In this document: in pieces, positions 13,055 to 21,600 of the stretch
Numbering within the stretch: the stretch's first letter is position 1
Layout: every line of letters starts with the position of its first letter
From: a virus
Length of the DNA stretch: 29,917 nt
Virus record (IMG/VR): IMGVR_UViG_3300046028_002299
Coordinates: 1 to 29,917 of that record
Direction: 5' to 3' (one strand)
Program-made: the position numbers and the translations under genes
Notes under the pieces: model-generated
Told to the model about the DNA's origin: nothing
Seen by the model: only the letters and a program-made list of their open reading frames with translations
Database searches by the model: none

Positions 13055-13302
13055 GTTGCACTAACCACAATTATGATTCTAGGATTAATGATCTGACTGA
13101 AGAAGTATATGATCGTGAGTGTGAGATTGAAACACTAGAGCTAGAGAACAGACTGATGAGAGCAAGGATGGATCGCTTACAAGAAGAGAACCTTCTGCTT
13201 ATCAAACAAGTCGATGCTTTACTAATCATGGTCAAGAGTAACGAAGCAGATCGTCTAAAGGTAATACAGGAAGTATGGCAAAGAACAATCGAAAAGTCAT
13301 AG
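13051..13302 (+). CDS. Coiled-coil protein, 83 aa
   Basis: Overlaps the nuclease stop by ATGA. After MSCTNHNYDSR the whole sequence is heptad-like (DLTEEVYDRECEIETLELE, RLMRARMDRLQEENLLLIKQ), predicting a long parallel coiled coil. Possibly an oligomerising partner of a nuclease or a DNA-binding regulator. No function recognised. Confidence 0.74.
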   Translation: MSCTNHNYDSRINDLTEEVYDRECEIETLELENRLMRARMDRLQEENLLLIKQVDALLIMVKSNEADRLKVIQEVWQRTIEKS

Positions 13303-13353
13303 ACTACAGAATGTTCTTGCTATACAAACTTGTTAAACTAATAAGGAGAATGA

Positions 13354-13524
13354 ATGAGCAATTACGGATTAAACTATAGTGATGGGACTAGGCACATTAC
13401 CTACTCTTTTCAAGTACCGGATGAAGCAACACCCTCGGATGTGCATGATCAGTTCGCACAATTTTTAAACGCAGTATACGGATGGGATGTTAGAAAACAC
13501 TTATATGAAAATATTACTCCTTGA
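13354..13524 (+). CDS. Small protein, 56 aa
   Basis: A strong ribosome site (AAGGAG) precedes the ATG at 13354. It reads MSNYGLNYSDGTRHITYSF and ends VYGWDVRKHLYENITP. The last 20-38 bases overlap the exonuclease start. Soluble with a beta hairpin then helix. Missed by longer-ORF criteria but supported by the site and composition. Unknown function. Confidence 0.66.
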   Translation: MSNYGLNYSDGTRHITYSFQVPDEATPSDVHDQFAQFLNAVYGWDVRKHLYENITP

Positions 13525-14239
13525 TATTGAAAGTAGCCCTAACGTAGCACACGTATGGGGTATTTGGCAACAGAACGTTGGCATTAATCAGTTGATGGAA
13601 TCATCATACGTATTATGTTGGGCAGCTAAGTGGCTAGGAGAAGACGAAATTATGTTTGATTCTGTTCACGTAAGCAAACCTAAGAAGATGTTGCGGAGAA
13701 TACATGACTTAATCTCCGAAGCAGATGCGGTGATTCACTACAACGGTACTAAGTTTGATATGCCTACGTTGAATAAAGAGTTCTTGTTACATGAGATGAA
13801 TCCTCCTGCTCCTTACAAGCAGATTGATTTGCTCAGACAAGTACGTAGTCAGTTTAGATTCCCTAGCAACAAGCTAGATTATGTGGCACAGCGACTAGGT
13901 TTGGGTAGCAAGACTTCTCACGAAGGTCATGAGCTTTGGGTTAAATGTATGAACAAAGACAAAGATGCTTGGTTCAGAATGGAGGAGTATAATAAACAAG
14001 ATGTCATACTATTGGAAAAACTTTATCACAGATTGTTACCTTGGATTAAGAACCATCCGAACCACAATCATCACAAGGACGGTGCAGTTTGTCCGAGCTG
14101 TGGCGGTACTCACTTACAGAAGCGTGGTATTTCTGTTACTACTACCTCGACTTATCAGAGATATCAATGCAGAACGTGTGGCTCATGGAGTCAGGGAACG
14201 AAACAAGCGAAAGCCTCAGTAGGAGTTAAACCGTTATGA
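13505..14239 (+). CDS. RNase H-like 3'-5' exonuclease with C-terminal zinc ribbon
   Basis: 244 residues from MKILLLDIES, the usual N-terminus of DnaQ/YprB-type exonucleases; an ATG at 13487 adds six residues and is possible. Catalytic acids: DIES (D7, E9), YNGTKFD (D85) and YNKQD (D166). A zinc ribbon follows, CPSCGG (C196, C199) and CRTCGSW (C222, C225), which should bind nucleic acid. This is a second proofreading-type nuclease beside that of the polymerase, perhaps for host DNA breakdown, RNA processing or recombination. Similar proteins are frequent in aquatic podoviruses. Coupled to the next gene by ATGA. Confidence 0.88.
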   Translation: MKILLLDIESSPNVAHVWGIWQQNVGINQLMESSYVLCWAAKWLGEDEIMFDSVHVSKPKKMLRRIHDLISEADAVIHYNGTKFDMPTLNKEFLLHEMNPPAPYKQIDLLRQVRSQFRFPSNKLDYVAQRLGLGSKTSHEGHELWVKCMNKDKDAWFRMEEYNKQDVILLEKLYHRLLPWIKNHPNHNHHKDGAVCPSCGGTHLQKRGISVTTTSTYQRYQCRTCGSWSQGTKQAKASVGVKPL

Positions 14240-14592
14240 GTGGAGATCACAATATGAATCAGATTAAAGAAGGATATAGACACTACGATGTACCGGTAGC
14301 TATGCCTGATCTAGGTGCACCACATGGTTTAACTCTTGAAGGATACTTTGCCGGTTTAAATAAGTTTCATGGTGATACAGGCAAATCCGTTAGGGATCAA
14401 CAGGTAGCAGGTACTCACTATCAGAAAGCTATTCAGCCTTGGGATATTATATCTGAGTGGGATCTTGACTTTTGGGAGGGTAATGTGGTAAAATATATAC
14501 TACGTTGGAAAGATAAAGACGGTGTGCAGGATTTGAAGAAAGCCAAGCACTATTTAGAATACTTAATTGAAAGGGAATTAAATGACAACTAA
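14236..14592 (+). CDS. DUF3310-type small phage protein
   Basis: 118 residues. The C-terminal half carries the family signature: GTHYQKAIQPWD (about 59-70), EWDLDFWEGNVVKYILRW (73-90) and KDGVQDLKKAKHYLEYLIE. The domain is widespread in phages and sometimes called a putative nucleotide kinase, without experimental proof known to me. The N-terminal 50 residues (SGDHNMNQIKEGYRHYDVP) are variable linker. GGAG precedes the ATG and the end overlaps the next gene by 11 bases. Next to the RNR, a role in nucleotide metabolism is reasonable inference. Confidence 0.88.
   Translation: MSGDHNMNQIKEGYRHYDVPVAMPDLGAPHGLTLEGYFAGLNKFHGDTGKSVRDQQVAGTHYQKAIQPWDIISEWDLDFWEGNVVKYILRWKDKDGVQDLKKAKHYLEYLIERELNDN
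14465..14494 (+). promoter_or_regulatory. Promoter-like site inside the DUF3310 gene
   Basis: TTGACT (14465-14470), an 18-bp spacer ending TGG, and TAAAAT (14489-14494). Good extended -10 form, placed about 90 bases before the 14582 gene and 600 bases before the RNR. It lies in a conserved coding segment (LDFWEGNVVKYI), so the match may be incidental. Confidence 0.35.
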
Positions 14593-14920
14593 GAAACAAA
14601 CAGTAAACTTTAACAAGTTCTTTCCGGATGATAATGCATTTGTCACATTAAAGGGTGCGTTTAATCCATTAGCAGATAGCATCTTTGATGATGAGTTTGA
14701 TCTTGATTTAACAATTCAAACAGCAACAAATCGATCTGTTAACTTGTACTCTTGGATGACTAGTAACGATGAAACATTGAAGCAGTTGAAAGCTATCCAT
14801 GAAGCTACAGGTAAAGCTATTGAGTTCTATGAGACTGTCGCTAAAGCTAAGAAGGAAAGTAAACCTAAAGCTAAACCAATTGACTTTGCACCAAAGCGTG
14901 TCTTGAAAACACGTAAATAA
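14582..14920 (+). CDS. Small protein upstream of RNR, 112 aa
   Basis: AAGGGA precedes the ATG inside the DUF3310 gene. It reads MTTKKQTVNFNKFFPDDNAF, a mixed body with two Trp/Tyr patches, and a strongly basic C-terminus (KAKKESKPKAKPIDFAPKR) that may bind nucleic acid or be disordered. No family recognised. Confidence 0.72.
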   Translation: MTTKKQTVNFNKFFPDDNAFVTLKGAFNPLADSIFDDEFDLDLTIQTATNRSVNLYSWMTSNDETLKQLKAIHEATGKAIEFYETVAKAKKESKPKAKPIDFAPKRVLKTRK

Positions 14921-14922
14921 TA

Positions 14923-15108
14923 ATGTATTCGTTGACGCTACAAGAATTACAAGAGAGGCTGAAACGTTTAGATGAGCTATCTCTTCTTGAGTTACTAGAT
15001 GTAACTTCGGAGGAGATAGTCGAGATGTTTGTAGACCGTATTGAAGATAACTTTGATAGACTGATGAATGAAGTCGACTATGATGGAGAAGAAGAAGACG
15101 ATGAGTAA
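14923..15108 (+). CDS. Small acidic helical protein, 61 aa
   Basis: No strong ribosome site, but the frame is tightly packed between neighbours. It reads MYSLTLQELQERLKRLDEL, a leucine-rich helix, then LLELLDVTSEEIVEMF and a terminal acidic run (DYDGEEEDDE). This L-x-E-L-L-x-V-T-S-E-E-I-V pattern recurs in small phage proteins. Coupled to the RNR start by overlap. Unknown function. Confidence 0.72.
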   Translation: MYSLTLQELQERLKRLDELSLLELLDVTSEEIVEMFVDRIEDNFDRLMNEVDYDGEEEDDE

Positions 15109-17008
15109 ATACGAATTAACACCTTACAATACCTTTATCGCTAAGAGCAGATACAGTCGCTACTTAGATGACAAGGGTAGACGTGAGCATTGGAATGAAA
15201 CAGTAGCACGTTACTTTGATTTCATGACTAAGAATCTTAAGGAGAAGAACGGTTATACATTGACTCCTGAGTTACGTGCAGAGTTAGAACAAGCAGTAGT
15301 TGGTCTAGATGTAGTACCTAGTATGCGAGCTGTAATGACTGCAGGTGCTGCATTAGAACGTCAGAACGTGGCTGCATTCAATTGTTCATACCTTCCTATC
15401 GATGATCCAAAAGCATTCGATGAAGCTATGTACATCTTGTTATGTGGCACTGGTGTAGGATTCTCAGTGGAGCAAAAGTATGTTAAGCAGTTACCTGAAG
15501 TACCGGATCAGTTGTACGATAGTCAAACTACTATTTCTGTTTCGGATTCTAAAGAAGGATGGGCTAAATCACTCAGGCAGTTATTGGCTTTATTATACTC
15601 TGGCGAAATTCCAAAGTTTGACTTGTCAATTTTTCGACCTGCGGGTGCGAGACTTAAGACCTTTGGAGGAAGAGCTAGTGGAGCGAAGCCTTTGGAAGAT
15701 CTCTTCAAGTTCACAATTACTAAGTTTAAAGGTGCGGTGGGACGGAAGCTTAGTTCATTGGAGTGTCATGACATTCTGTGTAAGATCGGGGAAGTTGTGG
15801 TCGTGGGAGGTGTACGAAGATCTGCGATGATTTCATTGTCTGACTTGTCTGATGATAAGATGGCTCATGCTAAAGCAGGTGCATGGTGGGATGGTCAAGG
15901 TCAACGTGCATTAGCTAACAACTCAGCTACTTACGAAGAGCGTCCAAGTATCGGTCAGTTCATGAGAGAGTGGACTAGTATTTATGAATCACATAGTGGT
16001 GAGAGAGGAATATTTAATCGTGATGCATCGCAGAAACAAGCAGCAAAGAATGGCAGACGAGACAGTACTTACGAGTTTGGTACGAATCCTTGCTCTGAGA
16101 TCATTCTTCGCCCTTATCAGTTCTGTAATCTATCCTCTTGCATTGTGCGTAGTGATGATACTATGGATTCTTTGGAGCGTAAGATTAGGTTGGCTACGAT
16201 TCTTGGGACATTCCAAGCTACGTTAACTAACTTCCCTTACCTACGTAAGATTTGGCAGAAGAACACAGAGGAAGAAGCACTACTAGGTGTATCAATGACT
16301 GGTATCCTAGACAATGCTTTGTTGAATAACCCTGATGATGTAGAGTTACCTAAACGATTGGAGAAGTTACGTGACGTTGCCATTACTACTAATTGTGAGT
16401 TTGCTAGTGCTGTCGGTATCAATCAGTCTGTCGCTGTTACAGCTATTAAACCCGAAGGAACAGTCTCACAACTATGTTCTACTGCTAGTGGTATTCATCC
16501 TCAGCATAGTCAGTATTATATTCGTAGGGTAAGGGCTGATAATAAAGATCCACTAACTCAGTTCATGATTCAAGCAGGGTTTGTAGCTGAACCATGTGTG
16601 ATGAAGCCTGATAGTACTACTGTGTTTAGCTTCCCAGTTAAGGTAGCTGATGGTGCACTGTTACGAGAGGACTTGTCTGCTATTAATCACTTGAAGTTAT
16701 GGCTGTTATTCCAACGTCACTACTGTGAACATAAGCCTTCAGTAACTATCAGTGTTAAAGAAGACGAATGGATGGAAGTAGGAGCTTGGGTTTACAAACA
16801 CTTTGATGAGGTAACTGGTGTATCATTCCTACCGATGGATGGTGGAACATACAAGCAAGCACCGTATGAAGAATGTAATGAAGAGCAATACAATCAGTTG
16901 CGTATGCTAGTACCTGATTCTGTTGATTGGGAAAACTTTAAGGAGTATGACGATAACGTGGAAGGTGTTCAGACGTTAAGCTGTACTGCCGGAGGATGTG
17001 AAATATGA
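15101..17008 (+). CDS. Class II (B12-dependent) ribonucleotide reductase
   Basis: Converts ribonucleotides to deoxyribonucleotides with adenosylcobalamin; 635 residues. Start 15101 (MSKYELTPYN) is preferred over 15068 because it fits the overlap pattern. Catalytic set by comparison with the Lactobacillus leichmannii enzyme: FNCSY with C95 and FCNLS with C342 (the active-site disulfide pair), NPCSE with the thiyl cysteine C331 (11 residues before C342, as in that enzyme), N329 and E333, and the C-terminal shuttle pair C628 and C633 (SCTAGGC). There is no NrdB-like subunit nearby, consistent with class II. It is about 100 residues shorter than the Lactobacillus enzyme. The phage depends on host cobalamin for this step. 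All key residues are present. Confidence 0.95.
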   Translation: MSKYELTPYNTFIAKSRYSRYLDDKGRREHWNETVARYFDFMTKNLKEKNGYTLTPELRAELEQAVVGLDVVPSMRAVMTAGAALERQNVAAFNCSYLPIDDPKAFDEAMYILLCGTGVGFSVEQKYVKQLPEVPDQLYDSQTTISVSDSKEGWAKSLRQLLALLYSGEIPKFDLSIFRPAGARLKTFGGRASGAKPLEDLFKFTITKFKGAVGRKLSSLECHDILCKIGEVVVVGGVRRSAMISLSDLSDDKMAHAKAGAWWDGQGQRALANNSATYEERPSIGQFMREWTSIYESHSGERGIFNRDASQKQAAKNGRRDSTYEFGTNPCSEIILRPYQFCNLSSCIVRSDDTMDSLERKIRLATILGTFQATLTNFPYLRKIWQKNTEEEALLGVSMTGILDNALLNNPDDVELPKRLEKLRDVAITTNCEFASAVGINQSVAVTAIKPEGTVSQLCSTASGIHPQHSQYYIRRVRADNKDPLTQFMIQAGFVAEPCVMKPDSTTVFSFPVKVADGALLREDLSAINHLKLWLLFQRHYCEHKPSVTISVKEDEWMEVGAWVYKHFDEVTGVSFLPMDGGTYKQAPYEECNEEQYNQLRMLVPDSVDWENFKEYDDNVEGVQTLSCTAGGCEI

Positions 17009-17157
17009 GCGTAGAACTAAGTGTGATTAAAGGCTTTGGTGTTGGTGTAGAATACGTCAACGGTGATGATGTAGGAGAGGATGATGTTTCAGTCTATGTA
17101 GTAATTGACTTATGTTTCATCCGTCTCTTGTTTACAACTTACAAAGTAGTAGTATAG
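17005..17157 (+). CDS. Small protein at the end of the early block, 50 aa
   Basis: GGAGGATG precedes the ATG at 17005, which overlaps the RNR stop; TAG ends it at 17155-17157. It reads MSVELSVIKGFGVGVEYVN and then VVIDLCFIRLLFTTYK: several beta strands, moderately hydrophobic at the end. Similar short proteins are common in phage genomes. Last gene of the plus block. Unknown function. Confidence 0.7.
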   Translation: MSVELSVIKGFGVGVEYVNGDDVGEDDVSVYVVIDLCFIRLLFTTYKVVV

Positions 17158-17215
17158 ATAATCGGAATATAACCGACTAACTATGTAGTTTCATGAAATG
17201 TGTAGTATATTACAC
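17158..17215. terminator. Convergent region with weak hairpins
   Basis: The two gene blocks meet here. Short inverted repeats: TCGG/CCGA around 17162-17175, TTTCATGAAA (17189-17198) and GTGTAG-TATA-TTACAC (17200-17215), the last overlapping the endolysin stop. None has a clear U-run, so this is a weak or Rho-dependent terminator at best. Confidence 0.35.
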
Positions 17216-17653
17216 AAAAGGACGTGTACCTGTTTTATCAATAATTAGTGCTTGTTTTCTTGGGCTTGCTTTAGGATCATTAGTAACGCTAATGTGAGTC
17301 CAAGATCCAAACTCTTCAATGATTTGATCAAACGGTACACCCTTAACCTGACAAGCTAGTACAACTTCTCTCGGTGTCATCCCCGGCACTCTAATATCAG
17401 CAGCACATCCTACTCTGTGTTGACTCGTATCCTTAGATCCTACCGCATCATTAACAGCTTTGCTTCTGAATGCAGAGTTAATCATAATAGGCTGACCTAC
17501 TACAGCTCTAACAATCTCAAGCAATGCAGCAAGCCTACTTAGGTTATGAATCTCCTGATCATTAGGAGTATTGTCTAAACCTTTACGCTCTGCAATTTCT
17601 GATACAGTTAGTTCTTCTAGTGTGAAGTGAACTGATAGTGGAGTAGCTGTCAT
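17210..17653 (-). CDS. Endolysin, M15-family D-Ala-D-Ala peptidase
   Basis: 147 residues, the length of a single-domain M15 (M15_3-type) enzyme that cuts peptidoglycan peptide stems. The zinc site is visible: SQHRVGCAAD gives H79 and D86, and SWTHIS gives H120; E113 or E114 (EEFG) is the likely base. There is no signal sequence, so release needs a holin, and two holin-like genes sit directly upstream with one-base overlaps. Strong call. Confidence 0.92.
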   Translation of the reverse strand: MTATPLSVHFTLEELTVSEIAERKGLDNTPNDQEIHNLSRLAALLEIVRAVVGQPIMINSAFRSKAVNDAVGSKDTSQHRVGCAADIRVPGMTPREVVLACQVKGVPFDQIIEEFGSWTHISVTNDPKASPRKQALIIDKTGTRPFV

Positions 17654-18234
17654 TATTTCCTCATTAACATTGAACTTGCTATAGATAACATAACTTGTGG
17701 GCTTTCAGGTTGTTCTTTCCAACCAACTGTTATCTGACCAATAAACTTATTAACATCAGGCGGTACAGAGATACGACAAGTATAGTTAATACCTATTGAT
17801 TTGTACCATAGTCCTATTTCTGATTGTGCTGTTTTGTATTCTGAACAAGGTATCTCATTAGCCATTAGCTTAATGATATCGTTATTGTTGTTTATGTTTG
17901 ATGTAAATAAACCTACATCGTAGCCATCAAAGTCTTTATATCTCTTGTCAGGAAGGTAGGCTCTTTCAACAACACGAGTACCTAGTAAAGGATTGACTGA
18001 AAAGATAACAACTAAGTCAGCGTTTGTACCTTTAAAGATTACTTGTGCTGCATCATCGTAACGAGCTGCATTCATGGTTGGCAGTTGTTTTGATTTAGTG
18101 TAGGCATCAACCATCAATCCTTGGTTCTGCCAAACAAAGTAACCAATGAAGGTCAGTACTGCCATTATAACAATAGCAAATAACCTGAACGGACTACTTA
18201 CATACGCTAGTATTTGAGGTACTAGATCTTTCAT
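17653..18234 (-). CDS. T4 holin T-like membrane protein
   Basis: 193 residues with one transmembrane segment (about 17-35, LFAIVIMAVLTFIGYFVW) and a large C-terminal domain, the same layout as T4 holin T. Local resemblance to T, judged by eye from memory: AYTKSK after the membrane segment, NADLVVIFSVNP, YDVGLF, and INYTC followed by IGQITVGW. Cysteines C130 and C153 could form the periplasmic disulfide. It would form the lethal membrane holes that release the endolysin and, in T4, is the target of lysis inhibition. It overlaps its neighbours by one base (TAATG type). An alternative is an unrelated type II membrane protein. Confidence 0.62.
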   Translation of the reverse strand: MKDLVPQILAYVSSPFRLFAIVIMAVLTFIGYFVWQNQGLMVDAYTKSKQLPTMNAARYDDAAQVIFKGTNADLVVIFSVNPLLGTRVVERAYLPDKRYKDFDGYDVGLFTSNINNNNDIIKLMANEIPCSEYKTAQSEIGLWYKSIGINYTCRISVPPDVNKFIGQITVGWKEQPESPQVMLSIASSMLMRK

Positions 18235-18635
18235 TACTTTTTAGATTTCATATCGATAATCTTTTCGAGAGTACGACCACCAAAGTAGAAGGACATGATC
18301 AACATCCCCCACTGACCTAGCAATTGTACATATACTTCGTTAGCATTCATACCAAAGGCAGACATCATAGCAAAGATAAAGTAACCTACAAGGATAGCTA
18401 CCAATGTCATAGGTCTAATGTTCTTACTTAACCATGAATCACTAGACATGTCCGCTTCTAATCTCTTAGTTAACTCTACTTGCTCTGCAGTGTCAGCTTG
18501 AATAGAAGCTAGTTCGCCTGATTGCTGTAGCTCTAATAGCTTTAGTTTAGCTTGCTCTGCTTGTGCAGGATCAGGAAATACTTTATCAAGCACTTTAGAT
18601 CCGATACTAAGTATTGCGTCTAATGGTAATATCAT
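18234..18635 (-). CDS. Holin of the GTA 3TM type
   Basis: 133 residues. The N-terminus is amphipathic (PLDAILSIGSKVLDKVFPDP), then a charged helix (about 25-62, AEQAKLKLLELQQSGELASIQ), then SWLSKNIRPMTLVAILVGYF and a second hydrophobic stretch (WGMLIMSFYFGGRTLEK), ending in a basic tail. The S-W-x-x-x-x-I-R-P-M-T segment and FYFGGR ending are typical of the GTA holin family. A second holin beside the T-like protein. Its start overlaps the large virion protein stop. Confidence 0.8.
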   Translation of the reverse strand: MILPLDAILSIGSKVLDKVFPDPAQAEQAKLKLLELQQSGELASIQADTAEQVELTKRLEADMSSDSWLSKNIRPMTLVAILVGYFIFAMMSAFGMNANEVYVQLLGQWGMLIMSFYFGGRTLEKIIDMKSKK

Positions 18636-21600
18636 TCTTCTAATCCCTTCTTAAGTCTTGCTATTCTACGTGCTTCTTCTCTGAACTCAGGATCACGAGA
18701 CATCTCTGCATACATCATGTTAGTAGCTGATTTTCTACCTTGCTGCATCTGTTGCTCAAGTAAGAACTTCTGTCTAGCTTTAGGCAATGATTGGAAGTAA
18801 GGGTTGTTAACAGCTTGTTGAATCTTCATGGTTAACATGTTGCTTGATAACTCTTGATATCTTGATTGTTGCTCAGTAGTTAACTCAACACCTTTTAGTT
18901 TCTTAGAAGGCATTACATAGTCAATACCTAAGTCACTCACAAGCTTCTGCTCAGGAGTCTGCTCTGCACTACGGATAGGTACACCAGTGAATGCAGCAAT
19001 ACCTTGCATTGGATTCTCAGCAACACCACCGAATAGATTGTATCTCTCAGGTAGTTGTTCACGTTGACCCGGAATACGGTTAAGAACTGCTTCACCGAAT
19101 GTCTGAGCAATACGTTGATTAGGATCACTTGCTTTAGAGAACTGAGCTACTGCACCCGGCACTGCTAGTGAAGAGAATCCCTTAACGAAGGCAGAACCAT
19201 GACGTTCAGGATCATTGATAGCTTGTACCACACCTGCAAGACCTTGTAAGAAAGTCTTGTTAGCTAAGTTGTTAGCTAGTGCAGCAGTTACCTGAGAAGC
19301 AATCTCTCCTGCTTTTCTATCGTTAGGATTCTTAGCTACTGTATCCTGAAGAATCTTCATACTATCAGCTACAAAACCTAGTGTAGTTGCAAGAGGTTCA
19401 ATACGACCATAAGGAATCCATTGATTACCTACCTTGATAGCATACTCAGGAATACCTGCAGCTTGCATCGCAGCACGTTTACCCGGATCTTTAGGATATG
19501 AACCAGTGATCTCATTATTGAATACGTGTTGTGCTAGTGTAACTGCAGCAGCAGTACCCATAACAGTTCTTGCTGCTAGTTGTTCTTTAGTTAAGTAAGC
19601 ACTACGCTTTGCATTACCTTTAGCATCGTACTTAATACGTCCATCTGCACCACGAAGGATACGAGTAGGAGTCATGCCGGGGATTAAGTTAATACCGGGA
19701 ATGTAGCTCACACCTTCTTTAAGAATGTTGATTGGTGTTTTAACGAAAGGAATAATCAAAGCAGCAGCAGGGTTGTTAGACTTTAACTTCAATAAGTCGT
19801 TACCGAACTTACCTAAGTCAGCTTGGAAAGTATTTAACTTAGCATACTCTTTAGCTGCTTCAGCAATTTGCTCAAGCCTACGCTTACCTACTCCGGGAAT
19901 CTTAGCATCAGCTAACTGTACTGCCCAGTCCTTATCACTAACATCAATCTTCTTTAGTGCATTATAGATGTCACGTTCTTGTCCCTTGAATCTACCTGAG
20001 TAAGCTAGTTTGTGGAACTGGTCATACAACTCCATCTTACGGAAGTATGTCTTAAAGAACTCATCAATACCTACTGATGGACGAGTACCAACTGTACGGA
20101 TGACATTACCTAAAGCTTGTTCAGCCTTGCTTGCACCCTTCTGTCTACCAATAGCACCTGCTACGTCACCGATATTATCCAATGATTGACCTTCTAAGAA
20201 GCCAGTCTTACCAAAGAATAATGCTTCTCTGAATGCATCAGTTAGTGCTGATAATGTAGAACCTGCTCTACGGAAGTCTAAGAATCTAGAAGAACCCGGA
20301 GTAGCTGTTAGGATAGCTGCTTCCATACCGTTCAATAGCATCTTAACAGGAGGAGATAGTGCGTTAACTACCGCAGTCTGAATACCTGAAGTATAGATGT
20401 TTGTGATTGCTTCTGAGAACTTCTGACCTAGTGTAGGATCTTTAACTTGCTTCTTAAGTAACTTAGCTACAGCTTGTTCTGCATCGATAGAACCATCTGC
20501 ACTTGCTGACTTAAGTTTACGAACCATGTCAACCATGTCTACAGTAGCGTCAGTATCTAAACCTTTACCGCTGTTCTCTAGCATGTTCATGAATGACTTC
20601 ATGTTACCAAACAACTTAGTAGTTGCTTTGTCAGACAACACACGAGCAGCTTGTGATCTGTTGCCTAATACTTGACTAGCTACCAATGAGAACTGATTGA
20701 ATGAATCACCTACTAACTTAGCTGCATCTTTAGAAGATACACCTGAGCGAATTAGATCATCATAGAAAGTATCAATGTTTTGGAATGATAATAGTTCTTT
20801 CTCTAACCAAGGAACAATAGCTTGTTGGAATTGATTAGGAAGTACTAGACCGTCTCTGCCTAAGAAAGCATTAACTGCATTAGATGTTGGTACAGTGAAG
20901 TCTTGAGGAGCACGTAATGCTTGGATGTCGTTGAATCTAGTCTGCATTAAGTTAAGACCATCAGAGAACTTCTCGATGTTCCATTGCTTTAATGCACCAA
21001 TGTTACGTTCATAGAAAGGATTAGTCTGATCTAGTGCACCCTGAATCTTCCAAATAGGAAGCTTACCAAATTCTACTTCAGTGGTGTATCCTTTGATTGA
21101 ATTGAAGAAGTCAGACCAGTCACCTGATTGTGTACCTTTAGTGAATGCTGCTTCAGCTTCTTCTCTAGCTAGTGGATTAACAGAATCCATAGACATCTGA
21201 TCGAACAATCCTTTAAACTCTGCCTTTGCAGGAATAGAGTCAGCAGTATTGATATTAATATTATCAACAGCAGGAGTTGATTCTATCTTAGCAGTGTTCT
21301 CAGGGAATAAAGAATCAACAGTCTTAGGTTCATCAACCTTGATACCAGTATCTTCTTGAATAACTTTAGCTACTTCATCGTCAGTCTTAGCACCCTTAGA
21401 CTTAGCTTTCTCTACTAATTCTTGAGCAGCCTTACGACCAAACTTACCTGATACTGCACCTAGTACTGTACCTAGTGTACCACCAATAGCAGTACCGACA
21501 GCAGCATTAACTAAGCGACTATCTTCTGCTTCATAAGTAGGTTCTAATCCACCACCAATAGCACCTGCTACAGCACCTGCAGTAGCTGCACCTTTAACAC

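Noticed and set aside
13311-13339. Promoter-like TGT-TAAACT before the 13354 gene
   Set aside because: The -35 region (ATGTTC) is a very poor match, so the evidence is too thin.
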